Shown here in pieces: positions 40,201-53,000 of a stretch of 64,000 bases of DNA. The notes under the pieces were generated by a model that was not told where the DNA came from, ran no database searches, and worked only from the letters and a program-made list of their open reading frames with translations. The DNA lies in contig OX578144.1 of NCBI GenBank assembly GCA_951213105.1, positions 83,775,015 through 83,839,014 of the forward strand. The letters run 5' to 3'. The first letter of the stretch is position 1. Every line of letters begins with the position of its first letter. The position numbers were made by a program, and so were the translations under genes. The stretch comes from Amaurobius ferox. Its lineage: Eukaryota; Arthropoda; Arachnida; Araneae; Amaurobiidae.

Positions 40201-43200
40201 AAAACAGTATGCTGCTGAAATTAGTAAAATTCCATTATCAAATGACACTGTGTCCAAAAGAATTTCAGACATTAGCAATGATCAATTTCAACAGCTTCTT
40301 ATGAGGCTTAAAGACAGCTCAAAGTTTGCAATACAACTGGACGAGTCGACAGACATTTCAAAAAGGGCACAGTTGTTACTTTTTGTAAGATATATTTATG
40401 AGGGAAGCATTCATGAAGATATACTGTTTTGTCGTCCTCTGGAAGGTCATACTCGTGGAAAAGATATATATAAAAAAGTAAATGAGTTTTTTGAAAAAGA
40501 AGGATTAAATTGGAAAAATTGTGTTGGTGTGTGCACGGACGGTGCTGCAGCAATGACCGGACAAGATCTTGGTTTTACAGCATTTGTTAAAGCTGGAAAT
40601 GATCATATTACATTTACACATTGTATGATTCACCGAGAGGCACTTGTTGTTAAAAAAATTGCACCAGAATTAAACACTGTGTTTTTTGATGCAGTCAAAA
40701 TCATTAACTTTATTAAAAGTCGAGCACTTAATAGTCGATTGTTTAAAAATTTGTGCATTGATATGGATTCGGATTATACAAGTTTATTGCTACATGCTGA
40801 AGTTAGGTGGCTATCAAGAGGTCGAAGTTTGAAACGATTATTAACTTTAAAAGATGAAGTTCTTATATTTCTAACAGAGCAAAATTCTAATTTGGCCGAT
40901 TATTTTCACGATAATTTATGGCTTCTCAAGCTATGCTATTTGGCAGATATTTTTGATAAAATCAATGATATGAATTTATCAATGCAGGGAGTCTGCGTTA
41001 ATATGTTTATGTTAAAAAATAAACTTGAGGCCTTTGTTAAAAAAATTCTTATATGGAAGAACAGAGTGGAAAGTGGATCGCTCGAAATGTTTCCATTTAC
41101 TGACGAGTATATAATTAGTAACAATATTTCAAAAAAAGATACTCCTATAACAAAAATTATAGTTAATCATTTGAAGGATATGGAAGTTTACATGCATAGG
41201 TATTTTCCCAATGATATCGATACACAACAATGGATTTGCAATACATTTTCAATTGAAATGGAAGAAATTAATTTTTTAAACTTAAAAGCACAAGAAGAAT
41301 TTGCCGAATTAACAAGTGATACTACCTTGCGACTCAGATTTTCTCAAGTGCCTGTGCATGAATTTTGGATAGAAATCAAATCAGAATATCCCCTACTATC
41401 GGAAATGGCAATGAACAAATTACTGCCATTTTGTACAACATATTTATGTGAATCAGCCTTTTCCACATTAACTTACATAAAATCAAAATACCGTTCAACT
41501 TTAATAAACGTTGAAAATTTATTACGATCTGCACTAACTCAAATTGAGCCTAGATTTAATTATTTGTGTAAAAATAAACAATCACATCCGTCACATTAAT
41601 ATTGTTTGATGTTAATAATATGTTTTTATTAAAAAAATTGTTACAAAAGTTTATTTTTTCTATTGAATATATAGATATAGTTTTATGTTTTCTTATAAAA
41701 AAATTGTTACAAAAGTTTATTTTTTCTATTGAATAAATATATATATAGTTTTATGTCATTCTATTTATTGTGTTTTATTACGACCGATATCCTGTCAATG
41801 TTTCCAATTATATATATGTGAAATGAATGGGTACGTATTCTTTAATCCTTATTTTATTTACATTGTAAAATAGTGCGATATTACATCTACATCTACGGTT
41901 AATATATATTTCATTATATGGAGGAGGGGGTCGTTTAAAATTTCCTAAGCTTGAAGGGGGTCGCTATATAAAAAAGTTTAAGAAGCCCTGCTTTAGAGTT
42001 AGATGTGAAATTACGCTGGATGAAAAGAGATAGCGATTGAAAGTTGAATTTTAAAATTTAAATGACATTGAGCAAATATGTAGAAATAAACATTATTTAA
42101 AAAAATATTTATATTTTTTAATCTCATTATAATGCTTAACCCCTTTAACCTCATCAATTTCTGCCAGATAACTAACCACAAACATAACTCTTTCTCCCAG
42201 ACAGTGTTTTGACATGTCTGACTTAGCATAAACACTCTCAGTAATGCACGTGAAAGTACCTCTCTTTCAGAAGAGGTGACAGGGGAAGTGTTTTTTTACC
42301 TTTGATAACGCTAATGAATTACATATTTTGGGGTAAAAAGAATTCTCAAGTATTTTGATAATATTCCTTACTGTCCAGATTTTGGAAGTAACTTTTTAAA
42401 GGAGTTTTTAAGTGGATTTTGGTAAAAATAGGGACTTTAGGGTCCCTTAAAAACAAATTACGAATTTAAAGAGTTTTTAATGATCGTAATTTATTTAATT
42501 TTGCTGCTTTTTGTGATTTTTAAATTAATTCAAGGGATTTTCAGATGAAACATTTTTAAGCAAATTTGAACATTCATTCAGTAAATGAACGTTTTAATTC
42601 GGCGTATATACAAGTTTTGACGCATATACGAGATTTTGGTCAAATATTTTACAGTAGAATTACATACTTAGCTTATGCATGGCTTAGCTTACATTCAGAA
42701 ATATACAGTTTGTCTTTTATATTTAGAAAACATGCTTTAAATATTACCAAAAAATCAGACATATACATAAAAAAAAGATATTAAATCATAGTCTAATATG
42801 CACAGCAAAATAATGGCTGTGTAAGGGAATAGCTAATACATGGATGGTATTATAGACACACAAATAAAAAAATAAATTTTAGGCCATAATTTAGTCTGTA
42901 TGAAAACAAACATCATGTTGAAATTGAAATTCCTTCACAATATAATTCTGTTACAATTCTTAACTTTAAGACAATGAATTCTGTGAGAATATTTTAAATG
43001 CAGAGGAAAACAATTTCAAATCAGAAAACTAGAAGACTAAAATATTTGAAAATTTGTGGGAAATCTGAAACAGTTGATAATTGTGTACAATAAATCTTAC
43101 CTATCAGTCATTTGGCAAGCATCAAACATAACCCCTTCTTGTGTGTACCGTTCTTTAGGCAATGAGTTAACTCTGATATAGTGTCCTTCAATATGAATGT

Positions 43201-43964
43201 AGCGCATGCAGCCCACAAAACCTTTAGTACCATGTAACCCACCTGAGAATAAAAACATAATAAGAAATATTTAACAAATGATTAATAAACACTTTACATT
43301 ACATAATTAAATTTTGTGTTATGCAAAATTTCCATAGAATTTTATTAAAATCTATGATTTTTTTAAGGGGACATAACACTTTTGCAGCTGTAAAATTGAC
43401 AGTATGTGTAGTATTTTCAATGTGGTAAAAAACAATCACATGCATATTTTTCCACAGAATTATTATAGCAAGTATTAGCAAGTTTACAGATTATAAACAC
43501 AATTTGATGGATTTAATATATATATTAGTTTATTAATTACAATTAAAATAAATAAGGTACAGTAGAAAATACTGTTCAGAGAATGTAGTTTTTGTAACAT
43601 GTGAAGTAAATCATATTAAACCACATCTGCAAATGATACCAGAAAAAAAAACTGTAAAATGTTAATTATTTTAGCTAGCTTCCTATTCTTAATTTACTCC
43701 AAAAATGTTGTTTACAGTGCCAACTTTTCTCTAATGGTGCAAATCTGATTTTTTTTTTTTCCCCCATAACCTAAATAGTATCTAGCCAAAATTTGGCTGA
43801 GTTTGGCCTAACAGATTTTGACCATCTGGCTATAAACAGTCTTTAAATACGGAAACCCTGTAAGTATGTATGTATATATACTTGTATATATATGTGTATA
43901 TATGTATGTGTGTATGCATGTATATATATATATGCATATATATATATATATGCATATATATATA

Positions 43965-44004
<40 letters not shown>

Positions 44005-47000
44005 TATGTTCTGCTTTTTACATTATCAAAATTAAAATATTGGTACATTATCATGTGTAGTTAAATTTAATCAGAAACCGTTTTGAAAAACTATTTAAAT
44101 TTCCCAAGAGAACAAGGATAAAAATAACACAATGATACATTATAACATTTTATAAATAACCAACTTATTCTCTAATGTCTGCTTTTACATTGACAAACTT
44201 TTATCATTTAAAGTATTGAAAATGGGAAGGGAAGGAATACTAGGTTAGTAAATTTCTGGGCAGTTTTTCAATTAAAAATGGTGGCCAGTTAGTTATTTTA
44301 TTTAATCGTCAAACTACATTATTTAATAAGCATGTGGTGAGTGGAAAGTGCTTATTTTAGTCTTAAAGATGGCACTTCTCATTTATCCTGCAAATCAAAC
44401 CTTTTTAGTATGGGGCATCCCAAAAGTAACAAATTTTGGAAAAGTGAAATTATCCCCCTTCTTTATGTCAAACAATCAAACAATCTACCCTTGTACTCAT
44501 TTTTAATTTTCTATTTAATCACAAAGTATGTTTCTGTATCATTTCACATTTTGAATGTTTTACGGTGGAGTATCCCCTCAAATAACCATTTTTGAAACAG
44601 TCAATGCTTCCTGGGGGGTTTTATCAAACAATAGGCAGTGCATGTGAAAAATTTCAAGTCTCTATCTCACTTAAAAGGTGTTTCTAATTTATTCCCAAAT
44701 CGAACATTTTGGTGTGCAGCATTTAAGTGAGCTATCTAGAATCTTTTTCTGATAGAATTGCACAAACTGTTAAGACCAAACAAAACTGTTTATATATGCA
44801 AAAGATCCCATATAATCAAAACACTCTTTTCTTTAAGATCTCGGGGAAGGAGAGGTCTTCTAGAAGAGTCTAGACTCTGGTCTCAAAAGAACAAAAAAGA
44901 GAGGGGGAAAATTATTAAGGAAAATGTGTAAAAACAAGGCTATGATCAGTAAAAGCATAAAAAGTAATCAAAATGCATAAATTTTTACACATAATGTGTT
45001 GGCGTTGCTCATGTCCTTTGGATGAGTCGGACGGTCTGGGTCTTCTACATAATGTGTTGGCAGGTATGTACATAATAGGGATGTCTATAGAAATTTTTAT
45101 GGTATAGATATTCTCTATTATTGCAGCCATAATTTTAGTCAGATTGTAATGTGATTTCTTTTAAATTGTACTCCAAAGTGAAAGCAATTTTTAAAAGTAT
45201 TTCTGAAAAATCAATTTTTTTAAACATGAAAGGTACTATCTCCCCTAAACAAGAGTTCATAACAAATCTAAGTAGCACATGAAATATACAATGAAAGTTA
45301 TCAAATCTGATATTTTCTAATAAATCACTTCAGAAATTTGTCATGCTTCAATTTTTAAAATGACAATCCAACAATAAAATTAACTTCTCTCCTTACCTCC
45401 AATTAAATATTCATCTCCAGTAAGCATAGAAAACTGTCGAGTAGTAATGCTAGGTTTCCCATCCATATGCAGCTCTATTCGGTTTTTCTGCAGTATAAGC
45501 ATCGTTCTATGCCACAGGCCATCACTTAAATAACCTACAACATAAAAGTTATATAAAAAAAGCAGTCGAAAAGCATCAACATTATAAAAATACAACATTA
45601 CAAGATTCATAAAAATATTACAAGATTCAAGTGCTGTACTTACGATCAGATCCTTCAGTCACAACTTTTGAAGGGTTTCGGCCTCCTAATTCTATTTTAA
45701 TTTTTCCTTTATCTAAAAATACCTAAAAACGGAAAAAATGAAATATAGATCATATTAAAATATAATTAAATATGAATAGTAATGCTATGATCCTGAAGAA
45801 CACTGAATTTTCATCAATTCAATCATTCAGATATGGGAATCAAATCAGAGTCACCTGGATAGAGCACAGTTATGCTACTAACTACCCAATGCAGCCATGT
45901 AAGGAATTATCTCAAATTCTCCTTTTTACAATAAAGCTGGAGTGATCCCCACCCCCTCAGATTCTCATCATACCATATTTTAGCTCAGATGCCAAAAATT
46001 GTAAATATATTTTTATCACGAAAACTAAATTAGCTGAACCCGAGAATCGAATTTATGCATCCTGAATTGTATTGTTACCAGTTATGCTACCCTTTCCACC
46101 TAATAGACTAAAAAATTTTCTATAAAGAAATGGTGACCTAGTAAAAGGCTGGGAAACACTGACTTACATTGAGTTACACAAATATTGAGAATGAAAAGGT
46201 ATATTAATTTCTTTTGACATTTTGGTGTACTGTCCATAAAAAATAGAGTATTGTAGGGCTCACAAAAGATCATGACTAGTTCAAATAGTCTAGAAATAGT
46301 TCAAATAGTGACTAAAAACTCAAAAAAGTGATCAACAGTGACTTTTTCCTATGGATTTTTATACATTCAAGCTATTTACGTATGAATTTGTTTCTTTCAC
46401 ACAGTGGAACTGTCACACACCCATCACATGCTCACATACATACCCAAAAAAATGTTTGAAACAACATGTGTTATTTATGAGTATTCTATATTATTCCTTA
46501 ATAAAGTGTTAATACAGTTGACCTTAATACAGTTCCTTAATACAGTTGACTTGCCTTATAGTAAGTTCTAGCATTAAAGTAAATTTTGTCGTTGCCCTGG
46601 CAAAACACGATTGTCACAACAAAAATCGTTAATACGAAATTTTGATAAAGCGAACTCATTACTGTTCAACTATCGATTTGTATTAACAAACGTTGACCGT
46701 ATTTGCAATGATATATATTCTTTTTTGTTCCTGCAATTTTCCCCCAACCAAATGGTAGATCAAATATAAGTTGAAACATTAACTGTAACTAGCTATAACC
46801 ATCAAAATAGCATTCTTATAATGGAAAAATATCAATTCAATCCTTTTATTCTCTAAAAAGAAATCGACAATTTCACTAGCAAGTGTCTACATATTCTAAA
46901 ATAGATAATATGGAAGAACTTGATAATTATGGAATTCTATTCTAAAATGCAATTCAAACAAGCACAAATACTGCACAATAGATAGCAAGAAATTCCAATA

Positions 47001-50000
47001 TTCACAAAGCAGAGTACTCCAAGAAACACTTTAAAAAACATATTTAGAATAAAAAGATAAAAGGAAAAAGAAATAGGATTTCTGGAATCCCTGCTGTGGA
47101 CTATAGAAGTGTAATCCCTGCTGTGGGCTAGAAGCATATTCTAGATCCTCAGATGTACTTCATAGAGACTTAACAGTAAAATCAAATTATAATCAAATCT
47201 GAGTTTTAAAATAATGAAATTAAAGCAGCTAATGAAAATAAAAAATGAGCAATTTTGGAAAAACATTTACTTTTAGTGACTTGGTCAGAACTGAGAGAAT
47301 TTTAGTTGATAAAGTGGTCTGTTATGAATCCGGGGATTGGTGAGAATGGCAAACAAGAACAAGATGTACCTAGTTCTTTGTAAAATATATGATTATTTTA
47401 CTTGGAGTAACAAATTGAATATAAATAGTAAAACTTAAATTTACAATATTACAATCTTACTGCATGCGTATAATAATAATAATAAAAAATAAATAAATAA
47501 ATAAAAAAAATCAGGATAGAAAAAAAGGTATTGACAAATTGACTGATCTATCTCCATAAAAGTGGCTTTAAAACAATTTATTAATTCTAAGAAACGGTTT
47601 ATAATTCTATATCAGGATGAAAAGATAAATATTACTGCAAATGAAATCAAAAACTATGTCTTACCTTAACATAGCCTTCTTGTGAAAATTTATTATAGAG
47701 CAAAAGGCCATCTTCATTGAAAGTCCTAAAATCGAAACTGCAATTCATAATTTGCTGTTTATACCCATCCAACCGTAAATGAGCATCTGAAGTGATGAAA
47801 GAAACAGGAGTAACTTGCTCGTGCTAAGGAAATGCATAAAACTGTATTTAAGCAAAAAAATAAATGCGAACAATATTATAGAAAAAGCTTTTTATAGATA
47901 TTACTTATACTTTCAAAATACAACCAAAACTCATCGATGCAAACAATTAGAGGAATAAAAAAAAAATGTTGTTAAACTATTTTGCATTATCAGACAGAAA
48001 CAGGGTATTGTTTGTTATTCATATAAAACTTGAGAGGAAATTTAAAATCAAATTGCATTAAAAACAAGTCATGCTAAATATATTTGTATTAAAGAGACTC
48101 AACTTTTTACAATTCAAAATGTCATTACATATCCTATATAAAAAAAGACAACACTCCATCTGTTGTTGCTGTTGAGACCCAGACCGTCCGACCTACCAAA
48201 AATGTGTAAGGTAACTGTTTGGACGGTCGGGAAGAGCCATCCAATTTAGACCGGGGGAAGCATCTACAGGGACCGTACCCTCCTTCCCCTACCACCAACC
48301 TCTCGGAAGGACTTACGGACCCACATGTTTAATGTGATTGTACTCGCGTGAACACGGCGGCAGTTTTGGCAGCGGAGGGAATCGAACCAGGGCCTATCGA
48401 GTGCAAATCCTGCACGCTAACCACTGGGCTACCAAGCCCCAACACTCAATCTGTGTCTGTGTAGCCCATTGAGTTGAAATAAAGGGCTTATCTCTCAAGA
48501 TGAAGATGTTACCACAGCATGATGCAATTGCATGGTCATGAGATTTTAATGCCTGAAGAAACTAAACAGGGAAAAACTATATTGAACTTGTGGAGTTAGA
48601 GATGACACCATCCCTTTACCTGCATGATTCAGCTAAATAGGAAAGATAATATTGAGAAGTATTTCTAATATAAAAAGTCAGAATTTGTATATATAAGCCA
48701 TGGAGTTAGAGAGGCTTTCATCCTCTTTTATCTTAAAATCCATGTTTTAAACTATAAAATTAATGCAAAATTGATTTATAGATAAATTAGTTTGAGCTGA
48801 ATTATATGACCCATAAAGTTAGAGTTAAACCCTTTTACCTCCATGGTATGACCGGTAATTGAAAACTTGAAATAAAATGTTTGAGGCATTAAACTTAATA
48901 AATTTGTCGTTAGGGGTCTAAGAGAGTTTAGATTTATTGTGCTACGTCAGTGGATGGTATAGTATGTTTGTTTTCGGAGTTGTATAATAAATAATAATGT
49001 TGAATGGGAGGGATGTATGGCTTACATGCATAAGCATGAAGCGAAGAAAACTTTTGCAACTTTATGAATAACGAATCTAAGATAATCTTTTGCAACTTTA
49101 TCACATCTAATGACGGGCCTATCCTTCTAGTTTTATACATTTCACCATGCCTATAAAGAGTTGTTTAATCAGATGCACTCAACCTGCTATGAAAAAATGG
49201 AAAAAAAAAACAGATATAACAGATTATAATAATTTTAAATGGTTTCATTTTTTATTCTATTAGATATTATATATTTATTCTATATTTATTCTATTTTTTA
49301 TTCTATTGGATACATTGCACTATCTATTCAAAAGCATTCATGCTAACAAATCTCTCCAAAACAATTAAAAATACAGAGAAGCAGAAAAGGAAAGGAAAAA
49401 GCATTATGCCCATATGGATAAATTAGCTGGGAATGACCTTCAGTAGCCTATATGGCAAACCAGTTATAGGGTTAACAATCAGCAAAGCAATTTAATAGCA
49501 TGCTTTTGATTTAATGTATATTTTTTCCAACAAAATTAAACTAGTATTTCCAAACAATTTCAATTTCAATTTTAAAAGAAAATGCTTTCTTACCCGACAA
49601 GTATAAGATAATTGTCCATACTGCTTGTACTGAGACCTCCTTTCTTTTAATTCTGTAATAAAGTTTGTACTGTTGACAAAAAGGTTTTCAATACAACCAG
49701 TAAAATTTTCCCTGACGAGAATCCCTTCTTGGTTAAAATTTGGAACACCTCCAACACATATCTAAAATACAAGATTAATGTTATGAATATTAGTTTAACA
49801 TCATAAATATCCTTTATTTATAATTAAGACAATAACAACTGAATAAGACAAAAGAATAAGATTATGAGGAAATTAAAGAGCATAACAAAAACATTTCACA
49901 AGTACAAAATATAGATTTCACATTAAACTCATTAATTGCATAATTATTATTTTCTTATATTACTGTAACAGAAATTGTACAGTTTTTCACCAAAAACATT

Positions 50001-53000
50001 ATATTTTTAGTTAAGATTTTATTGATAAAAGATAAGTTTTAAGACTTTCTGAATACTTTTGGAATCATGTCTGTTTCTGTATGTGAAGTGACGCAATAAA
50101 TGAAGAATGGCATTTATCGCCATGAAATTTCATATTTAGAAAGATTATGTAAGAAAATTATATCTTTATACGTAAAATTTGTATCTTTATATCACAGAAC
50201 TGAACAAATTCTGTTTGTATCTCAATATCAGCCACCTAACCATCTAGGATTAAACCTTATATGCTATACAATCAAGCATCCCACTAGCGAACATCATCGG
50301 AACTAGAGCTTTTGTCTACTATTGGGGGAGTATCCATAAACTAATTTTTCAGGCTTAATTATGCAACTACAGAAGTCGCTTGCACTTTATGTAAACAATT
50401 TTGTATTTATGTTTCTCATTAGCATTTTGAGATAAAGATTTGGCATTTTTAATATAATCACCTGCTACTGTTTTCTTTTGATTGGAATGTAGAATAAAAG
50501 ATTTATTTTGAAAATGGCTTCTGAAATTGATAGATGGCTTGAAGGTTACGTAAATGCACTTTCCGAGGAAAAATATTCGTATCAACAAATTGTAAAACGG
50601 TGTAAAAATCGAGGTTATTGCATTTCAAAGAAAAGTATTTTTAATATATTAAATTTGAAAGGGAAAAAGTGTCTAGCTGAAAGTAAAAATGAAAAAATAG
50701 CCACAAAATCGCATCCTAAGACTGTTTGAAAGTGGGTGAATATCAAGAGAGTGAAGTCTCTGATCCTAAAAGAAAATCCACCGACTCAAAGATCCATGGC
50801 ATCGAAACTGGGAATGTCTTCTGGCACTGTAAGTAAAATCATTCATTAAGATTTGAAGTTAAAAAAGATGTTTAAATCTAAAGTTCATCTGCTTTTGCCA
50901 AAGCATATTGTGGAAAGAAATACAAATTGTAGAAAATTATATAAAAAACACTTAGCTGCTGATAAATGGAAATATGTGGTAACACTCGATAAGGCATAGG
51001 TGTTTTTAAGTGACTGTAATAAAAAAAGAACAATTTTCTATTACTGAACGGGCTTTCGAAAACGACCCAAGAGGAGTGGAATAAAATTGACATGACGATG
51101 CTAAAAGAAAGTTTACTTTTATGGAACATTCCAGCTAGAGCTATAGTCAAGAATCAAGGCTATCAGATAGAAACAAATCGCTGCAAGAAATACACCCTTT
51201 ATGCATAAAAATTAATTATCAAAATCGTTTCCATAAAGTGTGAATGACCTTCTGTAATCTAATACAAATATATTTAAGTGAAACAATACAAAAGGCCCTA
51301 TAGTAGCATGGGAGGAACCCTCTACACTTGAATTAAATTATACATTATATTATTAAATTACACTTCAAATTAAATTATATACACTTTAAATTAAAATGTA
51401 TTAGCAGTAATGCTAAGTGCATTAACATTAAAGTGTATTAGCATTACAGTGTATTAGTATTAATGCTAAAATACTTGTTGTCTTAACATTTTAGTTGCTA
51501 TTCGAAATTCACATCTTCATGATTTCCGTTTTGTTTTTAACAAACATCCAACTTATATTTTTTCACTCCAAAATGTTTTGAAATTTTTCTTAAACCTGCT
51601 TTCTCCTTTTTCGTAAAATCAGTATTTCTATCTTTTCTTTTAGTGTCAATCACTTTCACTTAAAAAACATCGTGAAAATGGTTAAGACATCCTAACAAGC
51701 CTAGAGATGAAAGCAAACTATTTAATCTCACTTCATAGAGGAAAAACAAACCTTAGATTAACATTCATTTTTTTTTTTATCTGTGCAATTGAAATCAGAC
51801 ATGCTATATGTCTCTATGACTACCATTTATGAAAAGCATTGTTAAAGTATTAAAAATTATTTCTATCCTGTATATTGTTGCAATGCATCCTCTGGAATCA
51901 TGGCTCAGGATACAAGAATGAGTCCAAATTTCTGGATAACTAACATGTCTATTTACAAGAACAACATAAACAGTAGCAATATACAGCAAAAAGCTCAATA
52001 ACTATCTCATAAGATCACTAAACAACTGTCAGGTACAGTAAAACAGCAATTAAATACTCCACTAATTTCACAAAACAATGGACTCTATTCTCAAAACATT
52101 AATGTATCTCACAATTCAATTAACTCGTATCATATCAACTACTCCTAAACTGAGAAGTGACTCCTTCTATATATATAAGCAATAAAATTAAAGACACATA
52201 TCACTAGATAAAAAGGTCATTTAATCAAATAAAACCATCCTATAAGAAGTACAAATGTTAAAAGGCCAGAGCGCTTTCAGGTATCATTATACCCTTCATC
52301 AGTGGCTATATGAAAAATTACTGTGGGAACAAGCTCATATAAACCAGATAGGCAGACAAATTTGCAAAAATCAGCTACGGAATAATGGTAATATAATCAG
52401 GCTTTTGAAGATTAATCAATTACAAAATTACAATAGTAAGTATTATAAACGGGACATTTAAAATTTAAACAAGTATTAAACACAAATACAAAGAAAAGAC
52501 AATGAAAAATGTCCAAATTGTAGCCAAGCATAAATTACAATAAATTGAAACGTTACAAATAACTATGCAGAGATTTGACAAGCATAGAGTCGAGAACGAG
52601 TCGCCAAGCGTAACTTAAAATTTGTACAGGATCAAAATTACAAATGGAATCACAGTAGATATAAATAAACAGGGATTCATAAAGAAGAATATTACGAGGG
52701 TTACTGCAACGAATTAAAAGGAAAGTTTCTTTAAAAACGGGCCGAAAGTTATCATTAACAACACATTGGGCAAGAGCCATAGAAAGTTTACCATTCTTGA
52801 CGTCACGAACATGTTCAGCTAATCGAATACCAACAGTACGTTTAGTACTACCAATGTAAAACTTGTAGTCATTATCAGGAGCTAAAAAGGGTACAACGTA
52901 CACCCCAGCATGGCTTTTAAAGTTATCTCTATCCCTAAACTTATCAGTACAAATGCAATTGAATAAGGTAGTAATATTTAAGTGAGCAGGTTTAAATCTA

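Larger units (their letters stand above)
35488..43100 (-). other. Nrx-IV intron 7 (7.6 kb, longest inside the window)
   Basis: Contains a 17-bp inverted repeat (35724-35762), a 90-bp direct duplication (35991-36240), a (TA)n tract (37200-37253), a probable pogo MITE (37968-38105) and a nearly intact hAT (38989-41990). The stretches 36.3-37.2 and 42.0-43.1 kb show nothing I can name. Confidence 0.75.
43243..45396 (-). other. Nrx-IV intron 6 (2.2 kb)
   Basis: Contains a compound TA/ATGCATATA microsatellite (43868-44005) and a 43-bp micro-insertion (45004-45046). I see nothing else. Confidence 0.75.

Noticed and set aside
43808..44064. Several overlapping Tyr-Ile repeat frames on both strands
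   Set aside because: These are a TA/ATGCATATA microsatellite read in different phases, with no coding evidence.
45850..46100. Two tRNA-like stretches on the minus strand
   Set aside because: A- and B-box-like words are present, but pairing and boundaries are too poor to call tRNAs or complete SINEs.
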